64,000 bases of DNA from Epilithonimonas hispanica (GCF_003385395.1 NZ_QNUG01000015.1:1-64000), one strand, 5' to 3'; counted from the first letter of the stretch, positions 25,663-34,286 are shown. Program-made: numbers and translations. The notes: a model not told the origin generated them from the letters alone.

Positions 25663-25728
25663 ATGAACACAAAATTTACTTTTGACTCCATCGGAATTAC
25701 TCAAATTAAATTTGATATAAAAATTTAA
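25663..25728 (+). CDS. Possible mini-ORF of 21 codons
   Basis: ATG at 25663 opens a 21-codon frame (starting MNTKFTFDSIG, ending FDIKI) preceded by GAGATTTAGGAA, which could act as a ribosome binding site. The stop TAA overlaps the first base of a strong terminator at 25728. This arrangement of leader, short frame and terminator suggests a small transcript with a peptide or a regulatory RNA. No family is recognised and expression is not shown. Confidence 0.35.
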   Translation: MNTKFTFDSIGITQIKFDIKI

Positions 25729-25756
25729 AGGATAGCATTGTCGGCTATCCTTTTTT
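25728..25756 (+). terminator. Terminator after the mini-ORF
   Basis: AAGGATAGC (25728-25736) and GCTATCCTT (25744-25752) form a 9-bp stem followed by six T. It ends whatever plus-strand transcript crosses 25590-25727. Confidence 0.9.
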
Positions 25757-25796
25757 GTTGTTGTCTAACTAAAAAAAATGAGATGTTTTATCTACT

Positions 25797-25826
25797 GAAC
25801 CGGCTTCTAAAGAGTCGGTTCTTTTA
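25797..25826 (+). terminator. Second hairpin in the higA-yceI gap
   Basis: GAACCG (25797-25802) and CGGTTC (25816-25821), with inner CT/AG pairs, are followed by TTTTATTT. It looks like another intrinsic terminator only 40 bases after the first. Confidence 0.6.
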
Positions 25827-25835
25827 TTTCACAAA

Positions 25836-25913
25836 GGCTTCGACTCCGCTCAGCCTGACAATTCTTATTATACATTTAGTACTAAAAGTGTCGCACTGAG
25901 CGGAGTCGAAGTG
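25836..25913. repeat. Dispersed repeat, family A variant with inverted arms
   Basis: CTTCGACTCCGCTCAG (25838-25853) and its exact reverse complement (25896-25911) flank a 42-base centre. The left end, GGCTTCGA...CTCAGCCTGACA, aligns with the other family A copies, with ACTCCG in place of the usual middle. Such arrangement suggests two opposed copies of a short element. Confidence 0.75.
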
Positions 25914-25920
25914 TTTATAA

Positions 25921-25952
25921 TAAAAAAGACTGTCTCTTTCGAAACAGTCTTT
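25921..25952 (-). terminator. Terminator of yceI
   Basis: AAAGACTGT (25925-25933) and ACAGTCTTT (25944-25952) form the stem. On the minus strand a T-run follows. It lies 16 bases after the yceI stop. Confidence 0.9.
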
Positions 25953-25968
25953 CTTTTCATTTCAGATT

Positions 25969-26640
25969 CTATTTTTTAGAAGCCGTTACATTGATGCCAA
26001 TTTCAATGTCTTTGCTAATCATCCATTCTGCTGGGTCAGTTTCATCAGTCCCAAATTTGATTCCCCAATCTGCTCTGTTTACAGTAAATTTAGCTTCTAT
26101 GCTAGCTTTACCTTCAGCAACAGTCACTTTCGCAGGAAAAGAAACATTAAGCGTTTTTCCAAGCAATGTCAAGTTTCCGCTTATCGTTTTGTTAGCTCCA
26201 GCAACTGCATCTTTTGGAAGTTCTCCAGCCAAATCAGCTACAGCAGTGATTTTGAAATCAGAAGTTGGTTGTTTCTCAACATCAAAGAAATCAGCATTTT
26301 TAAGGTGCGCTTCTAGGTCAGCCGGTTTTTTGTCAGCCTCGGTTACAGACGCAGGATCCACTTTCAAAGTCGTCATATCGATTACGAATTCTCCAGAAGT
26401 TACCGCATTATTCTCAACGGTGATTTCTCCAGATTTCAAGTTAAGAATTCCCCATCTTGGCGCAAATCCACCTTTGTGGAACGCTTTCCAATCTACTTTA
26501 GACGCTGCCAAATCTACGTTGTAAACTTCACCAGTTTTTGCTGCAACTTCTTGCTCTGCTGTTACAGTTTCTTTTTTGTCGTTACAAGCTGTGAACAACA
26601 ACGCTGCTCCTACCAATGCTAATACTGTCAATTTTTTCAT
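25969..26640 (-). CDS. YceI-family lipoprotein (lipocalin-like, isoprenoid-binding)
   Basis: A 223-residue protein with a lipoprotein signal (lipobox FTAC, cysteine at residue 19) and a YceI domain from about residue 45 to the end. The YceI fold is a lipocalin-like barrel that binds polyisoprenoids. Typical segments are SKVDWKAFHKGGFAPRWGILNLKSG, DLEAHLKNADFFDVEKQP, a LTLLGKT region and the end DIEIGINVTASKK. It is probably periplasmic or membrane-anchored. The promoter has a -7 box TATTTTTG preceded by a perfect FNR-type palindrome, suggesting control by a Crp/Fnr regulator. No partner gene such as cytochrome b561 is next to it. Confidence 0.9.
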   Translation of the reverse strand: MKKLTVLALVGAALLFTACNDKKETVTAEQEVAAKTGEVYNVDLAASKVDWKAFHKGGFAPRWGILNLKSGEITVENNAVTSGEFVIDMTTLKVDPASVTEADKKPADLEAHLKNADFFDVEKQPTSDFKITAVADLAGELPKDAVAGANKTISGNLTLLGKTLNVSFPAKVTVAEGKASIEAKFTVNRADWGIKFGTDETDPAEWMISKDIEIGINVTASKK

Positions 26641-26677
26641 AGATAATATTTTAAATTAATATTGATTTTTCCTGCAG

Positions 26678-26685
26678 CAAAAATA
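26678..26685 (-). promoter_or_regulatory. -7 box of yceI
   Basis: The minus strand reads TATTTTTG. Transcription is predicted near 26674, about 34 bases before the ATG at 26640. No TTG occupies the -33 position, which fits a promoter that needs an activator. Confidence 0.6.
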
Positions 26686-26708
26686 AGACCTTAAATTTTG
26701 ACATCGTA

Positions 26709-26722
26709 TTGATGTACATCAA
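26709..26722. promoter_or_regulatory. Perfect FNR/Crp-type palindrome upstream of yceI
   Basis: TTGATGTACATCAA is a perfect 14-bp palindrome and matches the FNR consensus TTGATnnnnATCAA without mismatch. Its centre (26715.5) is about 41 bp upstream of the transcription start predicted from the -7 box, the position used by class II activators of the Crp/Fnr family. Confidence 0.65.
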
Positions 26723-26735
26723 GAAAGTTTTTTTT

Positions 26736-26853
26736 AACCACATAGACGCAATTTTTATTCTGAAGTTTACTTTTCAAATAAGAATAAACTTCACATTTAC
26801 ACATAAAATCAATTGTGCTATTCGTGAAAAAACTTTTTGCCTTTTGTGGTTAA
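26736..26853. repeat. Dispersed repeat with CACATAG ends (family B, copy 2)
   Basis: The left end AACCACATAGACGCAA (26736-26751) resembles the unit of copy 1. The right end TTTGTGGTTAA (26843-26853) is the inverse of the left terminus. The interior of about 90 bases is AT-rich and non-coding. It lies between the promoters of yceI and the stop of the TIGR02757 gene. Confidence 0.65.
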
Positions 26854-26856
26854 ATA

Positions 26857-27627
26857 TCATTCAAATTCCTTTGAAACTCCCAATCCAAACAATGCAAAAT
26901 CGTAAACTGCAGGGTCATCAGCATTATATTTTCTAAGCACTAAATCCAACTCTTCAACCGCTTTCCAATCGTTTTGTTTTCGTTTCAGAATTCCTAATTT
27001 ACGGGAGATATTGGCGGTATGAACATCCAACGGAACCGATAAAAACTTCGGATCGATCTTTTCCCAAATTCCAAAATCAACGCCTTTTTTATCTTTACGA
27101 ACCATCCAACGCAGAAACATAATCAATCGTTTGGAAGCGGAATTTTTATAGGGCGAACTCACGTGTTTTTGTCCACGATGTTTTTCGGAAATGAAATGAT
27201 TTCTGAAACGCTCGATAGAATGAGAAAAATTGATTTCGTTGTCATGGATTAGAAATACATCTTCCAAACTTTCAAAATGAGTGTAAATTCGGCGAAAATT
27301 TTTTAGAAAGAAAATAAAATCTTCGTGATTGAATGTTCTGTGAATGGCTTTTTGTGGAATTCTATTTAAGTCAGAATCTGTGAAATTCATGATGAAATCA
27401 TACGGCGAATTTCCCATCAATTCCATCATTTTATTGGCATCATTGATAATCGATTTTCGATTTCCCCAAGCGATACTTGCAGACAAAAATCCGGCAATCT
27501 CGATATCCTGCTTCAAAGAAAAATGATGCGGAATCTGGATTGGGTCATCGGTAATAAAGTCTGGAGAATTGTATAACTCTGCTTTTTCATTTAGCAAATC
27601 GAAGATGTCTTTTTCTTTGAAATTCAT
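26857..27627 (-). CDS. TIGR02757-family protein (DUF2400)
   Basis: A 256-residue protein of a family common in Bacteroidota and spirochaetes. Characteristic parts are DPIQIPHHFSLKQDIEIAGFLSASIAWGNRKSI near the start, SPYKNSASKRLIMFLRWMVRKD in the centre, and FLSVPLDVHTANISRKLG, followed by a segment ending in DPAVYDFALFGLGV. The helical pattern and the LDVHTANI stretch resemble helix-hairpin-helix DNA glycosylases, but a catalytic residue is not clear and the function is unknown. The gene is monocistronic and its downstream region holds the family B repeat. Confidence 0.85.
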   Translation of the reverse strand: MNFKEKDIFDLLNEKAELYNSPDFITDDPIQIPHHFSLKQDIEIAGFLSASIAWGNRKSIINDANKMMELMGNSPYDFIMNFTDSDLNRIPQKAIHRTFNHEDFIFFLKNFRRIYTHFESLEDVFLIHDNEINFSHSIERFRNHFISEKHRGQKHVSSPYKNSASKRLIMFLRWMVRKDKKGVDFGIWEKIDPKFLSVPLDVHTANISRKLGILKRKQNDWKAVEELDLVLRKYNADDPAVYDFALFGLGVSKEFE

Positions 27628-27690
27628 TGTTCAAAAATACGAATTGTTTTTATCGCCAAGGCGTAAGAATTTTAATTTTAGAAAAGTAAA

Positions 27691-27729
27691 AAGTCGCAAA
27701 GTTCTCATATTGAAAACATTTTGCGACTT
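27691..27729. terminator. Hairpin between pafA and the TIGR02757 gene
   Basis: AAGTCGCAAA (27691-27700) and TTTGCGACTT (27720-27729) form a 10-bp stem over a 19-base loop. It sits in a repeat-like context (preceded by CGCCAAGGCG) and on the minus strand is followed by TTTACTTTTC, so it may end the pafA transcript. Confidence 0.55.
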
Positions 27730-27740
27730 AATAAATTAAT

Positions 27741-27783
27741 GAGCTAAAATCTAATATCTAATTTCTAACCTCTAATATCTTTT
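27741..27783. repeat. TCTAATATCTAATTTCTAA repeat (family E, copy 1)
   Basis: Short units of the form ATCTAATATCTAATTTCTAA are repeated in imperfect tandem. Related sequences occur at 38727-38757 (in inverse orientation), 48982-49015 and 62224-62333. Confidence 0.55.
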
Positions 27784-27785
27784 TT

Positions 27786-29432
27786 TTATCTCCCAATCAC
27801 TTCTGTAATTGGATTTCCAACATTCCCACTTGGAAACTGAATATGCAACAAAGCAGAAACCGTTGGTGCGATATCTGTCATAAAATAAGGCTTATTACTT
27901 TCTCCGTGATTGATTCCCCAACCCATAAAAATCAAAGGAATATGAGCGTCGTAGGAATTCCAAACACTGTGCGTTGTTCCTTTCTTCGCATAGGTTCGTA
28001 ACATAGAATCGTGCGAAATCAATTGAATATCACCACTTCTTTCTCTATTGATGCCGTTGATGATTCTTTGTTTAATCGGTTCTGGAATTGTAGCTTCCTG
28101 AACTTTAGTAGTAGAAACGGCGTATAAAACTGTCGGGTCTTTTTCTAATTCTTGAATTGTAAAACTTTTAATTTCTTCAAGATTAAGTTTATTGTCTGCA
28201 ATTAGTTTTCTATTAAAATAAATTTGGTAATTATCGACTCCATTAATCAACTTATCAACCCCGAATTTCTCTTTCAATTTTGAAGTAATATTTTTATCCA
28301 TTTCTTCGCCAAAGAAACCTGTGGCAATCTTGTGCTCTTTCAAAAAGTCAACAGAATGAGCGCCTCCATGGTCCGCAGAAAGGAAAACTGTATATTGTCC
28401 TTTCCCAACTTTGTTATCCAAATATTTGAAAAAATTGGCTAAATCTTGATCCAATCTCAAATAAACATCCTCAACCTCGATGGAATTTGGACCAAATTTG
28501 TGTCCTGCATAATCCGTTGAAGCGATATTAATTGCCAAAATATCCGTGATATTGTCACTTCCCAGTTTTTCTCCTTCAATAGATGCTTCCGCCAATTTCA
28601 AAGTCAAAGTATTTCCGAAAGGTGTATATCGGATATTATCTTTTTTCTTTTGATAATCTGCCGGCAAATCATTGTAAGGAAAAGTTGGCGTTTTCGCACT
28701 TCCCAAAAGTCCTTCCCAATGAGAATTATCCGGAGAACTCTCCGTATATTGATTGATTGGCAATAATGTATTCCAACCATTCGCGACTAATTTATCAGGA
28801 AGATTCTGAGAATTGAAAGTTTTAATCCATTCCGGAAGGTCACTCATATAATAAGTACTTGTAATGAAATCCCCAGTAGAATCATCAAACCAAAAAGCGC
28901 CGTTTGGTGTATGACCGGCAGGTAAGATAGAAGCTCTGTCTTTCAATGAAACACCTATAACCTTTCCTTGAAAATTAGTTGCTAATCTTAATTCGTCAGT
29001 TACAGTTGTTGACCAAAGATTTTTTGGTGAGTGACTTCCTACTTTTATATTAGTAGTTCCAACAGGTTTTACACTTTCGTCAGTAGTACAATAGACATTT
29101 TTCCCTGTTTCTTTGTCTGTCCAATCGTTTCCGGCAATCCCGTGAATAGCAGGAACAGAACCTGTATAAATTGAAGTATGCCCAAGAGCTGTTACTGTAG
29201 GAACATAGGGAATATGAACATTGTTAAGAGAATATCCTGTATTCAAAAGTCTTTTGAAACCATCGTTCCCGAATTTGTTATAATAACGATAAAGATAATC
29301 CCATCTCATCTGGTCTATTACCAAACCAACAACCAACTTTGGCCTTTGCAGTTCTGTATTTTTTTTCTTCTGTGCATTGATGGTGATTACAGACAGAAAA
29401 GCAACTGTTGCAATCGTAAATTTTTTTAACAT
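27786..29432 (-). CDS. pafA: Alkaline phosphatase PafA
   Basis: PafA is a periplasmic or surface phosphate monoesterase of the alkaline phosphatase superfamily, known from Elizabethkingia meningoseptica. All active-site residues of that enzyme are found here at an offset of two: nucleophile T81, N102, K164 and R166. The zinc ligands D40, D307, H311, D354, H355 and H488 are also present. A signal peptide covers the first 20 residues. The 548-residue length matches. The K/R pair in LKDRAS marks the monoesterase-specific PafA type. It probably supplies phosphate from organic esters. The -7 box TAAATTTG lies about 23 bases before the ATG. No Pho-box was recognised. Confidence 0.95.
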   Translation of the reverse strand: MLKKFTIATVAFLSVITINAQKKKNTELQRPKLVVGLVIDQMRWDYLYRYYNKFGNDGFKRLLNTGYSLNNVHIPYVPTVTALGHTSIYTGSVPAIHGIAGNDWTDKETGKNVYCTTDESVKPVGTTNIKVGSHSPKNLWSTTVTDELRLATNFQGKVIGVSLKDRASILPAGHTPNGAFWFDDSTGDFITSTYYMSDLPEWIKTFNSQNLPDKLVANGWNTLLPINQYTESSPDNSHWEGLLGSAKTPTFPYNDLPADYQKKKDNIRYTPFGNTLTLKLAEASIEGEKLGSDNITDILAINIASTDYAGHKFGPNSIEVEDVYLRLDQDLANFFKYLDNKVGKGQYTVFLSADHGGAHSVDFLKEHKIATGFFGEEMDKNITSKLKEKFGVDKLINGVDNYQIYFNRKLIADNKLNLEEIKSFTIQELEKDPTVLYAVSTTKVQEATIPEPIKQRIINGINRERSGDIQLISHDSMLRTYAKKGTTHSVWNSYDAHIPLIFMGWGINHGESNKPYFMTDIAPTVSALLHIQFPSGNVGNPITEVIGR

Positions 29433-29454
29433 TGTAATAACTTTTTATTGAGCC

Positions 29455-29462
29455 CAAATTTA
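29455..29462 (-). promoter_or_regulatory. Probable -7 box of pafA
   Basis: The minus strand reads TAAATTTG. The -33 position has no TTG, which could mean a regulated promoter. Confidence 0.5.
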
Positions 29463-29517
29463 AGGCTTTCAAAAGTTTTGGAATGTGAAATTTTTATTAA
29501 AGTTTTTTTGCTGGAAA

Positions 29518-29540
29518 TTTAAACGCAAAGAGCGCAAAGA
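29518..29540. repeat. Dispersed repeat AAACGCAAAGAGCGCAAAG (family C, copy 1)
   Basis: TTTAAACGCAAAGAGCGCAA here is also found at 57543-57562. It marks the start of the decayed region after pafA. Confidence 0.7.
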
Positions 29541-29565
29541 TTTTTATAGACTTCAAATAAAAAAA

Positions 29566-29589
29566 GGCTTCGAGAGCCTCAGCCTGACA
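29566..29589. repeat. Dispersed repeat, family A (copy at pafA-mdh gap)
   Basis: GGCTTCGAGAGCCTCAGCC followed by TGACA, the full form of the family A core. Confidence 0.75.
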
Positions 29590-29679
29590 TCGCTAATATT
29601 TTACAACCCAAAACCATAGAATCCAGAATCGAAAAAGCAATTCCCAATATCTTGGACGGAAAAGGTATGAATGACTAAA
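29589..29679 (+). pseudogene. Tail fragment of an unidentified coding sequence
   Basis: A frame beginning just after the family A repeat reads ANILQPKTIESRIEKAIPN and on to the end LDGKGMND with a TAA at 29677-29679. It has no start codon and no recognisable upstream part, so it looks like the 3' remnant of a lost gene, broken at the repeat. The family is not recognised. Confidence 0.4.
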
Positions 29680-29731
29680 CAGATTTAGGTTCTCACTGAT
29701 TTGGCAAATTTTGCAGATTAATACAATAAAA

Positions 29732-30181
29732 TGGAGACAGAGCTTTTCACATCGCCTCACTTGTTAAAAACCTTACAGACGATGTTACTTTACTTATAAG
29801 AGGAAATGTCGAATTAGCGATCAACAAAAGGAAAAACTAGCCAAGAATAATATTCAAATTATCGAAACAGAAATCTCAGAACTGAAACATCAAAACGGAC
29901 TGGTTGAAAGCCTTATTTTTTCTGATAGAAAGGAAATTGAATTTGAAGCAGTTTATGGAGCTTTTCCATTCAAACAACATTCGGAGATTCCGCAGATTTT
30001 GGGCTGTGAATTGACGGAGATGGGACATATCAAAACTGATTTTATGCAAAAGACCAACATTCCTGGAGTTTTTGTCTGTGGCGATAACTCGTCAATGATG
30101 CGATCTGTTGCTAATGCAGTTTATACAGGTAATATTGCCGGAGCAATAGTTAATATGGAGATGGTAACGGATAGTTTTTAA
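29732..30181 (+). pseudogene. Remnant of a thioredoxin reductase-like FAD/NAD(P) oxidoreductase
   Basis: The first frame (from about 29732) reads GDRAFHIASLVKNLTDDVTL and ends in NVEL. After a frameshift near 29820 a second frame runs from DQQKEKLAKNNIQIIETEI to the end (stop at 30179-30181). It contains HIKTDFMQKTNIPGVFVCGD, the second flavin-binding motif of thioredoxin reductase-type enzymes, and SVANAVYTGNIAGA. The N-terminal half with the FAD-binding loop and the CxxC region is absent. It is therefore truncated at the 5' end and frameshifted. It is followed directly by the Crp/Fnr remnant, a gene pair often seen together in related genomes (recollection). Confidence 0.8.
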
Positions 30182-30199
30182 TTTAAAAAAATAAGTCTA

Positions 30200-30777
30200 T
30201 TGAAATCATTATTAAAAGAACACTTTCTTAAAAATATATCATTGAAAGATGAACAATGGAATTTTATTTCTAAACATTTTCATTCTAAAAAATTTAAAAA
30301 GAAAGAGTACATCATCAACAAGGATGAAGTTGTAACTGAAATTTATTTCATCAAATCCGGCTTGGTAAAACTTTATGTGGATGACTTAAACGGAAACGAA
30401 AATATTATTTCTTTTGCATGAGAAGATTAGTGGGAAACTGATTTTGAAGCTTTTTATACCCAAAAAAGATCTACTCAAAATCTGCATTGCATCGAAGAAA
30501 CAGAAACTTTCGTTTTGTCTTACCCAGATTATCTCACAATTTTGAAAACATTTCCCGAGTTGACAGAGTTTTTTCTGATGAAAGCTGTAAACTGACACAT
30601 CGCCAATCAAAAAAGAATTTTATCAATAATGACATTTTCTGCTCAGAAAAAATATGAAGAATTTATAACATTTATCCTCAGATCATTCAAAGAATTCCAA
30701 AAGCTACGCTGTCTTTATACCTGGGGGTCTCAAGAGAAACATTAAGCCGATTTTTCTCAGAACAGCAAAAATTGTGA
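30200..30777 (+). pseudogene. Remnant of a Crp/Fnr-family regulator
   Basis: The frame starts at TTG 30200 and reads the cyclic-nucleotide-binding-like domain (IYFIKSGLVKLYVDD). It is then broken by TGA at 30419, TAG at 30428 and TGA at 30593. A single-base frameshift near 30666 leads to the intact helix-turn-helix (IPKATLSLYLGVSRETLSRF) and the stop at 30775-30777. The TAG probably replaces a tryptophan codon. At least three stops and one frameshift show long-standing inactivation. Confidence 0.85.
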
Positions 30778-31017
30778 CACACATCACAGACTTTATTTGG
30801 CTAATCTTAAAAAAGTAATTCTACAGGCAGATTTTGAGATTAAAAACATCATCCGACTCAATATTTACACTACAAAACACGAAGAATTATTCAAAAATTT
30901 TGATATACTTCAAAACTGAATTACTGAACACGAAATTCAACCAACTACAACTGTAATGGAAGTAAAAACTTTATTTGAAACTTTAAAAGTCGAATTTGAG
31001 GCAACTGTTGTAAAGTA
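30778..31017 (+). pseudogene. Further decayed coding sequence, family unknown
   Basis: After the Crp remnant a frame reads THHRLYLANLKKVILQADFE and continues to FKNFDILQN, a TGA (30917-30919), and then ITEHEIQPTTTVMEVKTLFE to a TAA at 31015-31017. The reading continues across the stop without a shift, as expected for a gene with a nonsense mutation. I do not recognise the protein. Confidence 0.45.
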
Positions 31018-31042
31018 ATAATTAAAAAAAAATTATAATAAA

Positions 31043-31075
31043 TAAAAAAAAACCGCACTTTTCCGAGTGCGGTTT
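31043..31075 (-). terminator. Terminator of mdh
   Basis: AAACCGCACT (31050-31059) and AGTGCGGTTT (31066-31075) form a 10-bp stem, followed on the minus strand by nine T. Confidence 0.9.
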
Positions 31076-31101
31076 CATTTATATAAAAGTTAATCAACCA
31101 A

Positions 31102-32028
31102 TTAAAATTTCAAATCTCCATTCACATCTCTTACAGCTTTCGCAGCTTCAGCGAATTTTGCTTTTTCTTCTTCTGTCAGAGTAATATTAACGATTTTCTC
31201 AACACCATTTTTCCCGATGATTGCAGGAACACCAAGACAGATATCGCTTTCACCATATTCTCCATCAAGCATTAGAGAGCAAGGAATCATTTTCTTTTGG
31301 TCACATGCAATAGCCTGAACCATTACAGAAACAGCTGCACCTGGCGCATACCACGCAGAAGTTCCTAATAATTTTGTCAATGTGGCTCCTCCAACTTTAG
31401 TTTCCTCGATTACAGAAGCTTTTTGCTCATCATTCAAGAATTCTGAAACAGGAACACCATTTCTTGTAGCTTTGCTGTAAAGTGGCAGCATTCCTGTATC
31501 AGAGTGCGCTGCGATTACCATTCCGTCAACATCAGAAATTGGAGCAGCCAAAGCCTCTGCCAATCTATATTTGAATCTTGCCGAATCCAAAGCACCGCCC
31601 ATTCCGATGATTCTTTCTTTTGGAAGCCCCGAAGTTTTATGTACCAAATATGCCATTGTATCCATAGGATTAGAAACAACAATAATGATAACGTTTGGCG
31701 AGTTTTTCACAAGATTAGCTGTAACATCTTTTACAATTCCGGCATTGATTCCAATTAACTCTTCTCTCGTCATCCCAGGTTTTCTAGGAATCCCAGAAGT
31801 GATGACTGCAACATGAGAATCCGCAGTTTTGCTATAATCTGCCGTTGTACCAGTAATTTTGGTATCAAACCCGTTAAGAGAGGCTGTCTGCATCAGATCC
31901 ATTGCTTTACCTTCTGCAAAACCTTCTTTGATATCCACCAAAACCACTTCGGATGCGAAATTTTTCATCGCAATATATTCAGCACAAGAAGCTCCAACAG
32001 CTCCAGCTCCTACTACAGTTACTTTCAT
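31102..32028 (-). CDS. mdh: Malate dehydrogenase
   Basis: Mdh interconverts malate and oxaloacetate with NAD in the TCA cycle. The 308-residue protein is of the LDH-like type. The NAD loop is VGAGAVGA, the substrate arginines are R82 and R88 in PRKPGMTRE, D148 and R151 lie in GALDSAR, and the catalytic histidine is H175 in AAHSD. VLVDIKEG holds the aspartate that selects NAD over NADP. It has its own terminator. The upstream gap of about 190 bases separates it from the divergent pfkA. Confidence 0.96.
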   Translation of the reverse strand: MKVTVVGAGAVGASCAEYIAMKNFASEVVLVDIKEGFAEGKAMDLMQTASLNGFDTKITGTTADYSKTADSHVAVITSGIPRKPGMTREELIGINAGIVKDVTANLVKNSPNVIIIVVSNPMDTMAYLVHKTSGLPKERIIGMGGALDSARFKYRLAEALAAPISDVDGMVIAAHSDTGMLPLYSKATRNGVPVSEFLNDEQKASVIEETKVGGATLTKLLGTSAWYAPGAAVSVMVQAIACDQKKMIPCSLMLDGEYGESDICLGVPAIIGKNGVEKIVNITLTEEEKAKFAEAAKAVRDVNGDLKF

Positions 32029-32211
32029 AATATTATTTTTTGTTTAAATTTTTTTAAAACTCTTTTTCGTAAATATAATAAATCTTAGAAAGCCTATTAT
32101 AAATTAAATTCTAATATTTGTCATATTTTTATGAAGTGATTATTAATTGATACATGACATAATTTATAATACATTATTAAAGTACGTTCCTAAAATGTGA
32201 TAGAGATTTCG

Positions 32212-32219
32212 TAAATTTG
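32212..32219 (+). promoter_or_regulatory. -7 box of pfkA that decides the start codon
   Basis: TAAATTTG predicts transcription from about 32223. The ATG at 32222 would then lie at or before the mRNA start, so translation should begin at the second ATG, 32240. Confidence 0.6.
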
Positions 32220-32239
32220 CTATGAAAAAAATTAAAAAT

Positions 32240-33226
32240 ATGTCAGAAAACAACATAAAATCTATTGCTGTTTTGACTTCTGGTGGAGATGCTCCAGGGA
32301 TGAATGCAGCACTTAGAGCAGTTGTAAGAACAGCAAACCACTACAATATAAACTGTTATGGAATCAGAGAAGGTTATAACGGTCTTATTGCAGGAGATGT
32401 TACAAAGATGGGACCTCGTTCCGTAAAAAATATAATTAATCAAGGAGGTACGATTCTAAAGTCTGCAAGATCTAAAGAATTTATGACTCCCGAAGGTAGA
32501 AAAAAAGCATACGAACAGTGTCAAAAATTAGGAATTGATGCCATTGTTTGTATTGGTGGGGACGGAAGTTTTACCGGTGCCAAAGTTTTTAATGAAGAGT
32601 TTGGTATCAAAGTAATTGGTGTTCCCGGAACAATTGATAATGATATCTTTGGAACAGATAAAACCATTGGTTATGATACGGCTCTAAACACAGCTATGGA
32701 TGCGATTGATAAAATCCGCGATACTGCCACTTCTCACAACAGAGTTTTCTTTGTAGAGGTTATGGGAAGAGATGCAGGTTTTATTGCACTTAATAGCGGA
32801 ATTGCGACAGGAGCTTTGGATATTTTAATCCCAGAAAGAAAGGATAGTATTGATGAACTCTTTGAAACTTTTACCACTGCCGAGAAAGTAGGAAAATCCT
32901 CTAGCGTGGTTGTGGTTGCAGAAGGCGAAGAGCTAGGAAATATCTATGATCTTGCGAAAGCAACTAAAGAAAAATTTCCTAATTATGACATCCGCGTTAC
33001 AGTGCTAGGACACATCCAAAGAGGTGGATCGCCAAGTTGTGCTGATAGAGTTTTGGCTAGTCATCTAGGTTACGGTGCGGTAATAGGATTAATGGAAGGA
33101 CAAAACAAGGTAATGGTTGGTATGCAGTCTAATAAAATTGTATACACGCCAATAGAAGAAGCCATCAAAAAACATAACGAAATAGATAAAGACCTACTTC
33201 AAATCGCCGAAATACTTGCGATGTAA
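32240..33226 (+). CDS. pfkA: ATP-dependent 6-phosphofructokinase
   Basis: PfkA phosphorylates fructose 6-phosphate to the 1,6-bisphosphate, the committed step of glycolysis. Motifs are LTSGGDAPGMNAA (ATP site), CIGGDGSFTGA, the catalytic PGTIDND, MGRDAGFIAL and a GHIQRGGSPS segment binding the substrate phosphate. The GGDG motif marks the ATP-using type rather than the pyrophosphate-dependent one. I use the ATG at 32240 (328 residues) because the predicted promoter leaves no leader for the ATG at 32222. gapA follows on the same strand after 55 bases, so both glycolytic genes may be co-regulated. Confidence 0.95.
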   Translation: MSENNIKSIAVLTSGGDAPGMNAALRAVVRTANHYNINCYGIREGYNGLIAGDVTKMGPRSVKNIINQGGTILKSARSKEFMTPEGRKKAYEQCQKLGIDAIVCIGGDGSFTGAKVFNEEFGIKVIGVPGTIDNDIFGTDKTIGYDTALNTAMDAIDKIRDTATSHNRVFFVEVMGRDAGFIALNSGIATGALDILIPERKDSIDELFETFTTAEKVGKSSSVVVVAEGEELGNIYDLAKATKEKFPNYDIRVTVLGHIQRGGSPSCADRVLASHLGYGAVIGLMEGQNKVMVGMQSNKIVYTPIEEAIKKHNEIDKDLLQIAEILAM

Positions 33227-33275
33227 TTCTTTTTTTCGTAAATTTATAGAAACAAAAAAAACCTTAATATTTTAA

Positions 33276-34286
<1,011 letters not shown>

